From Physcia stellaris (taxonomy: Eukaryota; Ascomycota; Lecanoromycetes; Caliciales; Physciaceae): 64,000 nt of DNA. The stretch is from positions 62,001 through 126,000 of the forward strand of contig JABSSW010000030.1 in the NCBI GenBank assembly GCA_018902385.1, read 5' to 3'. Shown here in pieces: positions 46,457-57,978 of the stretch. Made by a program: the position numbers and the translations under genes. Under the pieces are notes generated by a model that made no database searches, was not told the origin of the DNA, and saw only the letters and a list, made by a program, of their open reading frames with translations. The first letter of the stretch is position 1. Every line of letters begins with the position of its first letter.

Positions 46457-46732
46457 ATGACCTCCCAACGTAGATCACTCAGTGATGCCATGCGTCCAGA
46501 GAAAGGGTTGAGATCGCCGGCTGTGTCCCCTAAGAGGGCTCTACCTTCATCCCCGCGCACACGACGCAAGTTCCTGAGAGAGTCGGAAGACGACAGTGGA
46601 GTGCTACTCATAGAGCAATACATCTATCGACGGGACCGTTTTCGATCTACCAGCTTAGATTTTCCTTTCCCAGCTCCAATGATTCTGTCTGAGCTTCAGC
46701 AAGAAGAACGTGGTCTTCCAGTCATTAGCTGA
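46457..46732 (+). CDS. Possible small basic protein, 91 residues
   Basis: ATG in a good context (CACCATGAC) opens 91 codons. The N-terminal half is basic with several SP motifs (SPAVSPKRALPSSPRTRRKF), as in phosphorylated nuclear peptides; the C-terminal half is mixed (IEQYIYRRDRF, FPFPAPMI). Not recognised. TATA-like sequence lies upstream. Could be chance, or the first exon of a longer gene. Confidence 0.35.
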   Translation: MTSQRRSLSDAMRPEKGLRSPAVSPKRALPSSPRTRRKFLRESEDDSGVLLIEQYIYRRDRFRSTSLDFPFPAPMILSELQQEERGLPVIS

Positions 46733-48558
46733 CGCACTTGTGTCATTTCTTGCGCTATTTCAAGCTCTGGTGTGGTGTGCTTTTGTCTTCCATACATACA
46801 TTGTCTCTAATGCACTCAAAATGACAAGACGCGTACCCGTGTTTGGCACAGGGCATATGAATTTTTTTGCCAATTTCTTCCTATCTTGGGTAATTGTAAA
46901 GTTGTCGGTGTATCCTAAAACATAGCGCCAATTACTACCAGACCATGGGATATGAAAATGCTGGCTCGGAGGTCATCAACAGAACACCGCGCGCTGGGAT
47001 TCACTCACGCAAATCATGAGCGCGATCGGCGAAGTCTTGCGCGATCACGACATCACAGTATCCCTTTGTCCGCTGATCGGGCAGCCATCCTTTTCTTCCG
47101 TTATATCTACCCTAATCCTACCCGCAGTATAACCAAGATTTTGGTGCAAATCCGAGGTGGCTGCCCGATCAGCGGACAAAGGGAACGAAAAGTGCAACGG
47201 GATGCTTCCATGCATCGCCACTGAAACACTCGTCAGGACAAGCCGTGGACCCGCCTTCGGCAGAAAGCATATAGACATCACATGAACTAAACATCATCTT
47301 CTGATTCCGTCCCAAAACGGGTAACCGCAGCTTTGTCAGTACATTGTCAAAACATCGCTACCAGACCATAGGATACAGGACCCACGACCTCCGTGAGCTA
47401 ATGCCTCTGAAGACTTTTGTATAGAGACTTTGGTGGTTGGACTGGCCAGCGAGTACCGCCTATGCAAAAACAACACCCAAAAGGGCTTTGCTGGGCGGTA
47501 TCATCGCGGGCTAACGCCCCATACCTAGCGGTCGAGCTATGGAAACGAACCCCAAGAAGCGGGGGAGCGAAAAACAAAAACTCCTGATGAATGGAAACAG
47601 AAGAGGGGAAACAGTCAACGACCACCTGCAATATAACTAACAGAAGGTCCGAGCAATTTCCCTCACGATTAACACATATGCGCCTTCCCTGCATCAGCAC
47701 CTCTGTCCAGCAGGCCGATTATATTCAGGTCGGGGTTTAGAATAGCGATGGTAGACGGCATGTACAGAAGAGTAATGCAGAATTCAGAGAACTGGGAATC
47801 GTGACTTTCTATCCAGAGGCGTGGCATTTGACCCGCACAATGACTTCACATTCTCGTATACGCATTTGAGGTTACTCCTGACTGTTGATAGATAAACGCA
47901 AATGATGGAAATTGAAGTTTCTGACTCGATCCAGCTGGAGATTTCTGTTGCATCATCGCTCTCTGAAGGGGAGGAGGTTAGTATCTCCGCGGAGCCTCGT
48001 CTGGGTTAGACTTGACAATTATGTTTGCCATCACATGGGCAATACTCATTGCGACATTTACCGTAGGAGGATCAATTTGTATCAAGCTGATCACTGAAAA
48101 CCCCTGATCAACGGAATGCCCGGTCTGATCTTCCGCTTGACACCCTCTGTAGTGTGTTGATATCCTGGTTGGTAAAATCGAAGAAGAAAAGTCTGCGAAT
48201 GTGCTTACAATGTCTGTCGTCGACAGCGACACAGCCATGTCAATCGAGCTTTGGATGCCAGTTGGACAACTTCATTCATTTGGATCATGTCAGAATTTCA
48301 AGAGACTGTGAATGCCATTGAACTTAGAAACAATGGCAGGAAAGGAAACTAGCTTAGTCTGATCACTGATGGAATATGACATCTTCAATGCCGAAAACGT
48401 CTTTATTGGTAATTTCGCTTCTGCAAGATTCAACGACTGTATTTGGTCTCGCTTACATATCAATTGAAGGGAAGTTGGGATCATGCATCTACCTTACCTT
48501 TCCATGCTTCGCTCCGCACCAACTTACTTCAGCTACTACAATCTCATTCCTTCCGCTT
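46733..48558. other. Gene-poor region with small repeats
   Basis: About 1.8 kb without a convincing gene. It contains a 124-bp MITE (47061-47184) and a pair of similar direct repeats around CTACCAGACCAT (46935-46952 and 47358-47375). Frames at 47398-47700 and 47912-48238 have no family resemblance. Confidence 0.5.
47061..47184. mobile_element. Short MITE with perfect 27-bp inverted repeats
   Basis: 124 bp. The left 27 bases (from TCCCTTTGTCCGCTGATCGG) are the exact reverse complement of the right 27 bases (47158-47184). The 70-bp interior has no coding capacity. Flanking bases (TA on the left, AC on the right) do not give a clear target duplication. Perfect ends imply recent movement. Confidence 0.75.
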
Positions 48559-49461
48559 TCATGTCGCAGTCACGGCAATATTATTCGCACATGGACCTCT
48601 CCCACCCAAATTGTTTGGCACACTACTCGTAGCAACCTTGATGCCGGCATTTCCAGAGCCAGCCCTGCAATTATCTTTCGGGAAAATGTTCGCAACCAGC
48701 AAATTGCAGCTCACGCCCGGTACGTTGAAGTACGCCAAGCACGCGCCGAAGACGTAGTTGATGCAATGGAAGCAGCAATCGTAGGCATTACTGAGACCAA
48801 CGGCAGTGGTTGACACGGCCTGGTTGGTGGAGCTGGTGACGAAAGCATAGGCGCCTGGATATTGGATGGCTGTTGCGCAAGTGCCAGAGAGGGTGGAGGT
48901 GGAGGTGATTATCACGGTTGAGGTCTAGGAATCGAGAGATTAGTGGATGCGAGCAGGCTGTGGATGTAGCGGGGGTTTATCAGCTTACATCTGTTGGCCC
49001 CGTGGCAGTCCGGGTGGTTGTTGGCTTCGGGCCAAGTAGACATGAACATCCACTTGAGACTCGTGGTGCAGGATACTGGCTAACGAATGTAGGGAAGGGT
49101 AGCTGCTCCAGAGTTAAACTGTTGGGGTAGACTGTGCGAGAGATAGTGGAGGTCGTTGTCACGATACTTGTGCAAGCCAGCGGTTAAAAATTGGATCTGT
49201 TGAGGTGGACTCGGTCTCAACTCACACTGGCGCTGGAGTCACTCCTGCTGTGATCAGAGTTGTAGTCGGAACACCTTGAAGAATCAGGGAGTAGCAGAAC
49301 CCAGAGGCAGATACACTGTTTTGTGGTGCCTGAAGGGCTCGGAGTACGTTGTCGGCATTGCAGACTGCCCTTTCTTCAAGCAAAGACTCCTTGCCTGGCG
49401 CTGCCGCTGCAAGTAGGGAGAAAGAGATGAAGAATGACGTAATCTGGAGATTGAAATGCAT
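48559..49461 (-). CDS. Secreted cysteine-rich protein with Thr-rich linkers and apple-like C-terminus
   Basis: Three exons, in gene order 49226-49461, 48989-49166 and 48559-48924, with introns of 59 and 64 bp and consistent phases, give 259 residues. The signal peptide is MHFNLQITSFFISFSLLAAA, then a likely processing site (KESLLEERA). A block of a known hypothetical fungal type follows (VCNADNVLRALQAP, GFCYSLILQGVPTTT), then a Thr/Ser/Pro-rich stretch with QYPAPRVSSGCSCLL. The C-terminal region has regularly spaced cysteines (CCFHCINYVFGACLAYF, VSCNLL, KDNC), reminiscent of PAN/apple domains. It is probably cell-wall associated or secreted; a role in host interaction is possible but unproven. 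A TATA-like box (TATAAAG on the minus strand, 49516-49522) sits 55 bp before the start. Confidence 0.78.
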
Positions 49462-49515
49462 GGCTGCTGTTTTCTTGGAGGAAATTACTGCTGGCGAGAC
49501 GACGAGCATCGAACT

Positions 49516-49522
49516 CTTTATA
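49516..49522 (-). promoter_or_regulatory. TATA box of the secreted-protein gene
   Basis: TATAAAG on the minus strand, 55 bases upstream of the start codon at 49461. Confidence 0.45.
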
Positions 49523-50798
49523 CAAGTTCCGATCCACGCGTGTGTGCCAAATTTTCTGGCCGTTTCTCGAGTATACTTCCTGATTTCATGCTGAGACAAG
49601 CTTCATATGCATGTATGGTCTGATGATTCCCACTGTCAATTGTCCGATGTTCTCAGGTTTCCGACCATTCACGGGGGTCACACGGCGAGTGCCCAGACGC
49701 TACCAAAAAGCTAGTCGACCATGCCAGCAGTATTTCCCGAAATGGACCGTCTAGCCAGCGCCTCTCGAACCATCATGGCTTTCAAGGCTACCTCACACCG
49801 TGAGAAAAAGAAAAGTGAAACAGCATAGCCTTTTCTTACTTGCGATAGTAAATTTCACAGGTAGCTCATCGAGACGACCCTCAGAGCTCTACATTAGAGG
49901 CATAAAATATTTCGGAAAGTCTCTCCATGGGGTTACAAAATACGAAATAAATGTTTCATCAACATGTATCAGTATCGCACCTTTTTCCTGTTTAGTGAAA
50001 CCTTCGGGTGGGCTAATCCACTGCTCTCTCCTACTCGAGTACTACGAGGCTCTCGGGCGCTAGCTTCTAGACTAACTCTAGGGGGCCTGCTGCTCGTGAG
50101 GTAGTTTTACTCGATGAGGAATGGGTGGTTTTAGGTAGAGACGCTACAAACGGCGTGGACGCCTAGGAAAGGCTGAAGTTCTTATTTGTGTCGCTGAGTT
50201 AGCGCCTCTATGCTATATGGTGAGATGTCAGAATTTAGCTTCGCTAAAGGGTCGAGTCAGTAGCCCCTAGACGACCGCCATCATGCAGAATAGAATCGGC
50301 ACCTAAGTCGCTGCTATATTGCCACTAGATCAGCGTTGTGTAACGTCTTTAAAGCTTGCCCGTCCTCTATGCTTACTTAGCGAATCGTATGGCTAGCACT
50401 GTCGTCTGACATGATGCCCTACGGCCCACTTCGTCACGATCCGTACTTAGAGTAATGCTGGTAGTGAACTGCGATTGTCTTTGAGCGATGTCCCCTCTTC
50501 GGCGATGCTTTACGCACATCATGCGATTCAAATTCGCTTGCTTTGAAGTCTGTGGGGTGCAGAAACGTTGAATTACAAGGATAAGGGAAGCATCACCCTG
50601 GTAGTCCGAGGCAGCAGTTGACTACTTGCCTGGATCTTCGGAATCTTTGAGAAGAACCGGCAATAGACCCGTAGAGCGAATTATGCACAATCACAGCCTA
50701 TCGTCCGCCAAGAACGCCTATATTAGAGCGCAGGCTGACAAGTCCTCTATGAGGATAAAGCAAACGGCTCTTAGGTGATTCGCTGCTTGTCTGAAGGC
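49523..50798. other. Gene-poor decayed sequence
   Basis: About 1.3 kb without a coding frame. Between about 50040 and 50400 TA is common and CA is rare on the plus strand while TG stays common, an asymmetry unlike the AT-rich blocks. It may be an old decayed gene or repeat; I could not identify it. Confidence 0.4.
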
Positions 50799-51182
50799 GT
50801 TTTTTTCTATTTATTCAAACTTGCCAACAGTCTGCATGCGAGTGGACACTTTACCATTGGAGATTCAGGCAGTGACTCTTATGTCGGCGCAGGCAATCTC
50901 ATCTTCTCTCTGCATCACGGGCAGGTTGATCGCATGTGAGCACTTGGCAAGCGCTGGATCCGGAGGATAGGTTTGGCAGAGTATTCGGGACGCGCACTCC
51001 GTTCAATAGTTTGTAGTCCTGCCTTAAAGTCAGATCGTAGTTGATCCCGACCAGAAATACCAGAGTCGCCAAGCCCTAATGTAACCTTGATTTTCGAGCT
51101 ACATTTCAACGTCCTCACAAAACCACAGATCATGAAATCTGTGGACTCGAAGATTAATGGTCCTTTCTGCTACGTACACTCG
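50799..51182 (+). pseudogene. Tyrosinase-family relic (second copper site and C-terminal end)
   Basis: Plus-strand frame reading SLHASGHFTIGDS, then GSDSYVGAGNLIFSLHHGQV and DRM, followed by a TGA where tyrosinases have tryptophan. The pattern of one histidine in GHF and two in LHHGQVDR matches the CuB site of the tyrosinase central domain. About 75 codons later the same frame has MKSVDSKINGPFCYV, resembling the end of fungal tyrosinases. A second in-frame stop lies near 51045. No first copper site is found upstream. This is a truncated, inactive remnant. Confidence 0.55.
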
Positions 51183-52505
51183 CCTCGGACAAGAATGAGT
51201 GTGGTTGCACTGTCGATGATAAAATATGAACATGAATGTTGCTTTGGAAGTAATGTTTTTTCCCAACTCGGCCAACCATGTGTCCATCGGGTTTCCACAT
51301 TCAGTTATGTCCAGGGCGACTAATATATTTGTAGCGTGGCTCGAAAGCTCCTTCTCGTGACTTGAGACGGCGATGCGTCTGCTATCGAAACATTGCAAGC
51401 TCTGAAAGCAGAAAATTGTATCTGCTATGCAATGTCTTGTGTGAAGGCATGGTTCATTCGAGGTGATCATTCACGGATCTAGCCCATTGATTCTAACCAT
51501 ATGCGTAAAGACACATGCGCCAAGATACTGTGCTGTTCAAATCTCGGAGACTTGGTACACATTTCTTCTTCTATCCGATAGCAGTCTTAGGCACAGCTGC
51601 GTTCCTCTGGCGCTCAGAATTGCTCAACCATGTGTATGCGCTTCGATGGTCAAACCAGAGCCCTATGCAATTTGCGTGAAGACTCGTCTCCGGAATATCG
51701 ACCACCGAACATCCAGTTTTACCCCTTCTCTTATCGTACTTGTTCTGAAACCGTCGGCAGCTCGACGGCCGCATTCCATAGAGGCGCGACTGCGATGTCA
51801 GGAGCGCACATCATATTACTCCATTCTTAAGCCTGAGGCATCCTGTCAGCGAATTCGAATAGCTTGGAGGTATCTAGCTGCGTCTTTTCTCAGCGGAGGC
51901 GTAGCTTCGGAGCGGTAGTTGTAAGAATCCGCCATGGTAGGCATGTAGACCGTTGGGTTGTATCATGGTCTCAATGCAGTATACTTTTGCACACTTGTCC
52001 TTGTAATATTTACATTAGCTTTGGCTGACGGCGAGCATGGGAACAGGACTGACGATGGGGTTGAAGTACTGGGAGGGCGATAGAAGTGGTGGAGAAGCAC
52101 ATTCATCGAGGGAAAACGTTGTTCCGAAGCGAGCCGTGAGCACGTGAGATTTAAATTTTCATTGGCTGACTCATCTGATGCTCCGCCCGACAGAGCTTCT
52201 AATCTCTACCATTACTATCGTACACATTGACTCCATGTTATGTTACCTTGCATCGCACTTTAACTATCAAGACTCTCTCTAGCGGTCTTCTGGCCGTATG
52301 AGTTCTATGGAGAAATCGCGTGGCAATCAGACATCGAGCTCTGGGTGCCTTCACGGCATCTATGATGTGTGATGTGGTGCTACTCTATGTCAGGCACTGC
52401 TCTTCGAGAAACATTAGGTACAAATATCCTCAGCTCTGGGACCGGAATAGCTTACGGCTCAAACGAAAATCCGAAGTTTTCAACACCTGAATCTATTGCT
52501 CCCAG
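51183..52505. other. Gene-poor region
   Basis: About 1.3 kb. Overlapping frames on both strands at 51099-51470 and 51463-51918 give no recognisable protein. No repeats seen. Confidence 0.45.
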
Positions 52506-54257
52506 TCAAAAATCCGGCTCTGGATGTAGGAAATAGGATAACCCATATCCGTGAGAAATGAAATCCTCGGTCAAACTTAAAGCCATTGCTTTCTCCCCGT
52601 CTTCTTTCGGATTCCTGGACAGCATTGTCATGTACTGCTGCAGCCATTGCTTCTGGCTACGAGGTATACAATATATCTGGGAGCTTACAATGAGAGAAGG
52701 CAGGAGCTGAGACATGCTGGCAATGAGGTCAGGCTCTGAGACATGGTTAAAGTCTGCATCCCCGGGCGCGTGAGGATAGTAAGGCAGCTCTTCCTCGGTA
52801 TTTCTCGGGTTGATAATGAATGGGATACTTGCACAAAAGTCGTCTACCAGTCCTTGAATTGTCCTTTCGGCCTGCTCCTTCAGAAACCACAGATTTCCTG
52901 CTTCTCTATAGTAAATAGACTTTGAAGCTAGGAAGCCTGCAGTTTGTGCTATGATAGCAAAGATGCCGACTCGTCCAAGACGCCAGCCGTTACATGTAGC
53001 GGCATGGGTCCCGTGGCGGTATACATCTATTCGTTTTGGGTATAAATCTTCGGATGTATGATGCCTGCCCAATTTGAGAGGAAGCGAGGCGTAAGGGGTT
53101 CGATGCTCCTTTTGGTCCGGCCAAACTGCGAATGTTTGGTCCTTGCGCATAGCATCCTGAAGAAGAGCGCGAACGTCGTCCAAGAGTACACGTCCGCCTG
53201 CTTGATCCACGCATAGCTTCCGAAACCTTGCCCGAAGTTTCGGTATATCTGTAGCTATAAACGGCAGTGTGAAAAAGTCGGGTTGTGCTTGCATGTCGTC
53301 CTGTACAATCTCTCTGGGCAAATGGTCGCATAAAAGTGTCGACGAACAATCTAGCGAATCAGGGTCGACCTGCGCAACGCAACTATACACCTAACTATCC
53401 CGTCAATCTCTAAAACAGCACATATATGGGGACTGCTCTTACGACTTCAGCATTCACGTGTAGAAGTAACTTCTGCGCCATTGGTGATCGAAACGAATGC
53501 CGAGGACGACTTTTCACTATTGCTAAGGCGCCTGGTAAATGAGGGTATGTTATGGGTGATTCCAGGGCGAGTGACCTCGATAGCTTCGTGGTATTAGAAC
53601 TTTGAGCCTAAAGATGGAGCATTAACAGTGCATACCTCGAAGGTACCGAGCAGGATTACCGCAGCCAGTGTCTCATCCGCTGTTGCGCTATCTGGATTCT
53701 TGAGAGCACTGATAACAAGCTTCAAGCATTCACCATATTTGCCCACGGCCAGTGGTCTCACGTGATGGAAACGAGGATGGAGAGAAGTAATGCTGCAGGT
53801 AAAGGCAGCCACAGCCTTTGTCAATAGCGAGGAAGGACTGGCTTTGATATACAGCTGGGCCAGCTCGTCAGTCCAATACCCCGTCAAGCGTGGCTGCAAC
53901 TGGCCAAAGTAGAAGAAGAGTGCTTGCTGCTCTCGACATTGAGCCAATTCGTAACTAGGAGCCTCTTCAGGGTAGTTTTGATTCACTGTTGGGGCTTGGC
54001 ATTTGCTTCTCTTGCGGCGACAGCTTTGCTTCTCAATGCACGACATGTTCCCAGCTTTCCATATGACTTCGCGTTGCTCCCTGAAGATATCATAGCCAGT
54101 ACATTCTATCCGGCATTTCCTGCAACGCTGGCACTGTGGCGTGCTTCCGTCACACTGATGAATTAGCGTTAGATTCGGGTCATGGATTGGTGCTATCTAC
54201 CTTGAGTTTCCGAGCTCGACACTCCCTGCAGCCTGTGCTTGGTCCTCGATTCACCAT
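52506..54257 (-). CDS. Zn(II)2Cys6 transcription factor
   Basis: Four exons, in gene order 54201-54257, 53636-54154, 53443-53583 and 52506-53390, with GT-AG introns of 46-52 bp and consistent phases, give 533 residues. Residues 10-37 form the binuclear zinc cluster with spacing C-x2-C-x6-C-x6-C-x2-C-x6-C (GCRECRARKLK across the first intron, then CDGSTPQCQRCRKCRIEC); an extra cysteine lies between the fifth and sixth. The middle part (ALFFYFGQLQPRLTGYWTDE, LLTKAVAAFTCSITSLHPRF, AVILLGTFE) matches the fungal-specific regulatory domain. The first exon is only 57 bp, so a model starting at the second exon would miss half the zinc cluster. It is divergent from the sugar porter gene across 1.56 kb and may control it. 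Confidence 0.85.
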
Positions 54258-55820
54258 GATCGATATTCTGAACAAAGATTTTACCAGTCTGACTACAATT
54301 GATGGCATGAAAAGGTTTGAAGATGTCCAACGTCATCGTCTTCACAGGCACCCATATTCCTGACATAAGAAAATCAGGTCTAAAGACGCAACTAACCAGA
54401 CAGTCACAAGGGCATGGGGCTCGCGCACTGCTGGATGCGCCTGGATTATCATTGGTGCCCATAAGTCCCACTTCCTTCATCGACCCGCAACAACGCATTG
54501 CGAATTCGGCTTTGGGTGAGCTAGGATTGTACCGTAGTCGAGATGAATGCTGAGATCTACTCTACACGCTGTTGGTATGACGCTTTATCCAGCTCGCTAT
54601 GTCATTGTGCGCCGGCAGCAGAAGCGCGTAGACATATACCAATCGCTTAAGTACCGCTGACATGTTGCGCAAACCGCAAAATTCGATGAATTCGGTTAGT
54701 TCGAGCTGAACTTGTGCATGTGTTAGGAGCTATCAGGCTACATCGTTGATAACAGAATTCAGATGCCCATTGTAGCTTTTCTCAAGCCGCGGGGTGTACT
54801 CTGTCTCTCATTCCGTCTTGCCGCATCCTTGCGGTGACTATATTGAAGCTCCCTGTTCAACTATGCAAGCACTTCCAGCGGGTTAGTAATTTCCTCCCTT
54901 CGCAGCCCCCGAGTCTCAGCTCAGCAGCTGCGCATCTCGCAGACTGCGCTGAAATTATGTTGACCACTAACGGCGACTAAGATGCTTGTTTCTAGACGCG
55001 ATGACTGATCCACTTATCGTTTCTTAGCTTGCAGCGGTAGATTCCTGTTGGTGGATTGTGTAGCCTCACTATGAGGAATGATCAGCCTATCACAGTTCAC
55101 TGCCACAAATCCTTCTGCACCGGAAGACCCGTTGAAGGCGCGAGACGCCTTGTTCCAGGGTCAATTAGAATGAAGACGATTATAACTCACCAGCTATGCC
55201 AATCTCTACCCCATCCAGCATGGATTGCATAAGAGACGGCTTGCAGGATGCATGGTGGTGGTCCACTCATTGGACAACCATATGATTGATGTCACACAGA
55301 TCCCACAGCACCTTCAGTTCTCGAAGATGCTTTGTGCCCTATCTTGCAGATCCGGAACTCACACACGTGCCTATTGGCACCTGAGCCCAATCGCACGAGT
55401 GCGGCTTTAGATTATATTGTACAGATGCTCCACAAGTTCGCTGGAAACTTCTTCGCGAATTCTAGTGGCCTTCTGTGAGCATCCGGCGGGTCTCGCAATA
55501 ATTTACTTCATCCAGGGTAATGGTCGTCTGATGTAGGACACACCCTGTGTGGGGATTTCGCGCCCCAAACGATATGACGAATCTAGGTATCACATATTTT
55601 CATTATGTGTTGTCTCAAGCTCCTTCCAATCTCATCTATAAATCGGGCACTGCCCCAAGTATATGTGTCGCACGGTGTTTAGCATCTTGTGTTCTAGCTT
55701 TAGCTTAGCCCAGGACTTATAATCATATAAAAGATCAAGCTACTCAGGATTCTTGCACTTTCTTTTACTCATACCGAAGACTTTTGATCATTCTCCAAGG
55801 CGCGCCTTGAACCAACAATC
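54258..55820. promoter_or_regulatory. Divergent region between regulator and sugar porter
   Basis: About 1.56 kb without a credible gene. It carries the promoters of two divergent genes. Small frames at 54317-54553 and 55225-55410 have no recognised content. Confidence 0.5.
55726..55733 (+). promoter_or_regulatory. TATA box of the sugar porter gene
   Basis: TATAAAAG 88 bases before the start codon at 55821. Confidence 0.55.
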
Positions 55821-57978
55821 ATGGATAAGATATCACGCTTCAATGTGGTGCACCGCTATGAGAAGCGGTCCCTCCTCGTCGCTATCAATGCCGTCGGCAG
55901 TTTGGCGATCTTCTTCTTCGGCTACGACCAGGGCATGATGGGCAGTGTCACCGTCTCCATCGACTGGGCAGTCAATGTCATGAAGCTTGGTCACGTGGAG
56001 CCTGGGACTACTCAAGTCATTACCGATAACACTTTACTCCAAGGCGGAATCGTACGCTCTCTCCTTTCAAAGGTCACACATGTGCTTACAGGTAACAGAT
56101 TGCTGTCTACTACCTTGGTTGTCTCTTGGGATGCTTGCTTGGCGGCTGGATAGCTGAGAAGCTTGGGCGAATCAAAGTCATTGCCCTTGGGTCTCTCTGG
56201 GCTATATTCGGTGCCGCTCTTCAGTGCTCGGCCCAAAACTCCGACTGGATGATCTGTGGTAAGCATGCTTCCTGCAACGAAACAGATCATACATCATTTC
56301 TAACACTTCTCAGCGCGATTGATCAACGGTATCGGCACCGGCATGCTCAATGTCATCGTCCCCGTTTGGGTAGGTCCCCTCCACTCTGCCATGAACGACT
56401 ATCTAACTTATTGTAACAGTCTACTGAAACGGCGCCTCATACATCTCGAGGCATGTTCGTCTCCATCGAGTTTTTCTTAAATATCTTCGGTGTTGTCGTT
56501 GCCTATTGGCTTGGCTTGTGAGTACCTTACTGTGGGCTTCAAGACTAGTACTAATCATGTCCAGCGCTTGTTCTTACGTCGGTGGTGGCTATAGTCCGTT
56601 TGTATGGCGGGTAAGCACCCTTTTCTCCTCGGTCAAGGGTCGTAGTGCACTTAAGTCTAGCGATGCTAACCCAGAACCGTATTTAGTTCCCTATCGCTTT
56701 CCAAATCATCCCACTCATCTTCCTCTTCATCGTAATCTGGCTCATGCCCGAATCGCCGCGCTGGCTTGTCAAAGTCGGTCGGGAAGACGAAGCACGGTAC
56801 ATCCTCGGTAGACTTCGAGGTGAAGAAGTCTCCGGCCTAGCCGAAGCCGAGTTCCAAGACATCCGAAACGTCGCAGAGCTTGAGAAGCGTGCCGGTCAGC
56901 TAAATAGCTACTTCCACATGTTCTGGGACGTCATGCCTAAATCCCTCGGTGGTCGCTCATCTGGACCTCTTCATATCGGTCGACGGGTCCAGCTTGTGGT
57001 CTGGCTTCAAATTCTTCAGGAGTGGATTGGTATTGCTGGGGTTACAATCTGTGAGCATTATTCCAATATACTCCTTATTTTTCTGGTATGCTTACATTGA
57101 TATACCAGATGCAAACGACATTTTCCGACAAGCTGGCTACTCCGGACAGAAAGCTCGCTGGCTGGCTGGTGTGAACGACATCACATACATGGTATGTCCC
57201 CCTCGTCACCGTCCGCTTTGGCGACTCCCACTAATCACTAGCAGTTCTCCACACTCTTCGCCATCTTCACCCTCGACCGCCTCGGTCGACGCAAATCCCT
57301 CTATCTAGGCTCTATCGTAATGGGAATTTCCATGTTCCTCTCCGGCGGCTTCTCACGCGCTGCGATCACCCACAAAGACAAAGCAGCAGAGTACGGTGCA
57401 GCAGCAGCAACTTTCACCTTCGTTTTCAGCGCCGGCTTCGGAGCAACCTGGCTCACCATCCCCTGGCTCTATCCCGCCGAGATCTTCCCCCTGCAGGTGC
57501 GCGCAAAGGGTAATGCCTGGGGCGTGGTAGGCTGGAGTGTCGGCAACGGATGGACAGTAAGCACCCTCCGCTCCCCTCCCCACCCGTCTCCCAGAATTTC
57601 TTCCCACTAACGAGAGCACAGACATTACTGCTCCCGATAATGTTCCAACGCCTCAACGAAAAAGTCTTCTACATCTTCGGCGCCGTCAACGTCCTCACGC
57701 TCCCCATCGTCTGGGCCTTCTACCCCGAGTCCAACCAGCGCACGCTCGAAGAGATGGACTTGCTGTTCGCTACCAACTCGTGGTGGAACTGGGAAGCGGA
57801 GAGGACGTACAAGATGCTCAAGGAGCAGAACCCGGAGCTTGTGCAGGCTGCGCAGCATGGCGAGGGGGTTGTTGGGACTGAGGCGAGCTTGAAGCGGGGA
57901 GGGGGCCGCGGGTTGAGTCTTGTGCCTCATGGGGATGGCGAGGTGCATGAGAAGGTGGTGGATCATGAGAGTGACTAA
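55821..57978 (+). CDS. MFS sugar porter
   Basis: Nine exons (55821-56051, 56099-56258, 56314-56369, 56420-56517, 56565-56610, 56687-57050, 57109-57191, 57245-57556, 57622-57978) with GT-AG introns of 47-76 bp give 568 residues; every phase fits. Sugar-porter signatures are FFFGYDQGMMGSV in the first membrane helix, GGWIAEKLGR in the first cytosolic loop, the central loop motif MPESPRWLV, TLDRLGRRKSLY in the repeated loop, and WLYPAEIFPLQVRAKGNA followed by FYPESNQRTLEEMDLLFA. Twelve hydrophobic segments are expected. It should import a hexose, pentose or related polyol into the cell by proton symport; the substrate cannot be read from sequence. The C-terminal tail is charged and cytosolic. 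A Zn2Cys6 regulator gene is divergent from it, a common arrangement for inducible sugar uptake. Confidence 0.9.
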
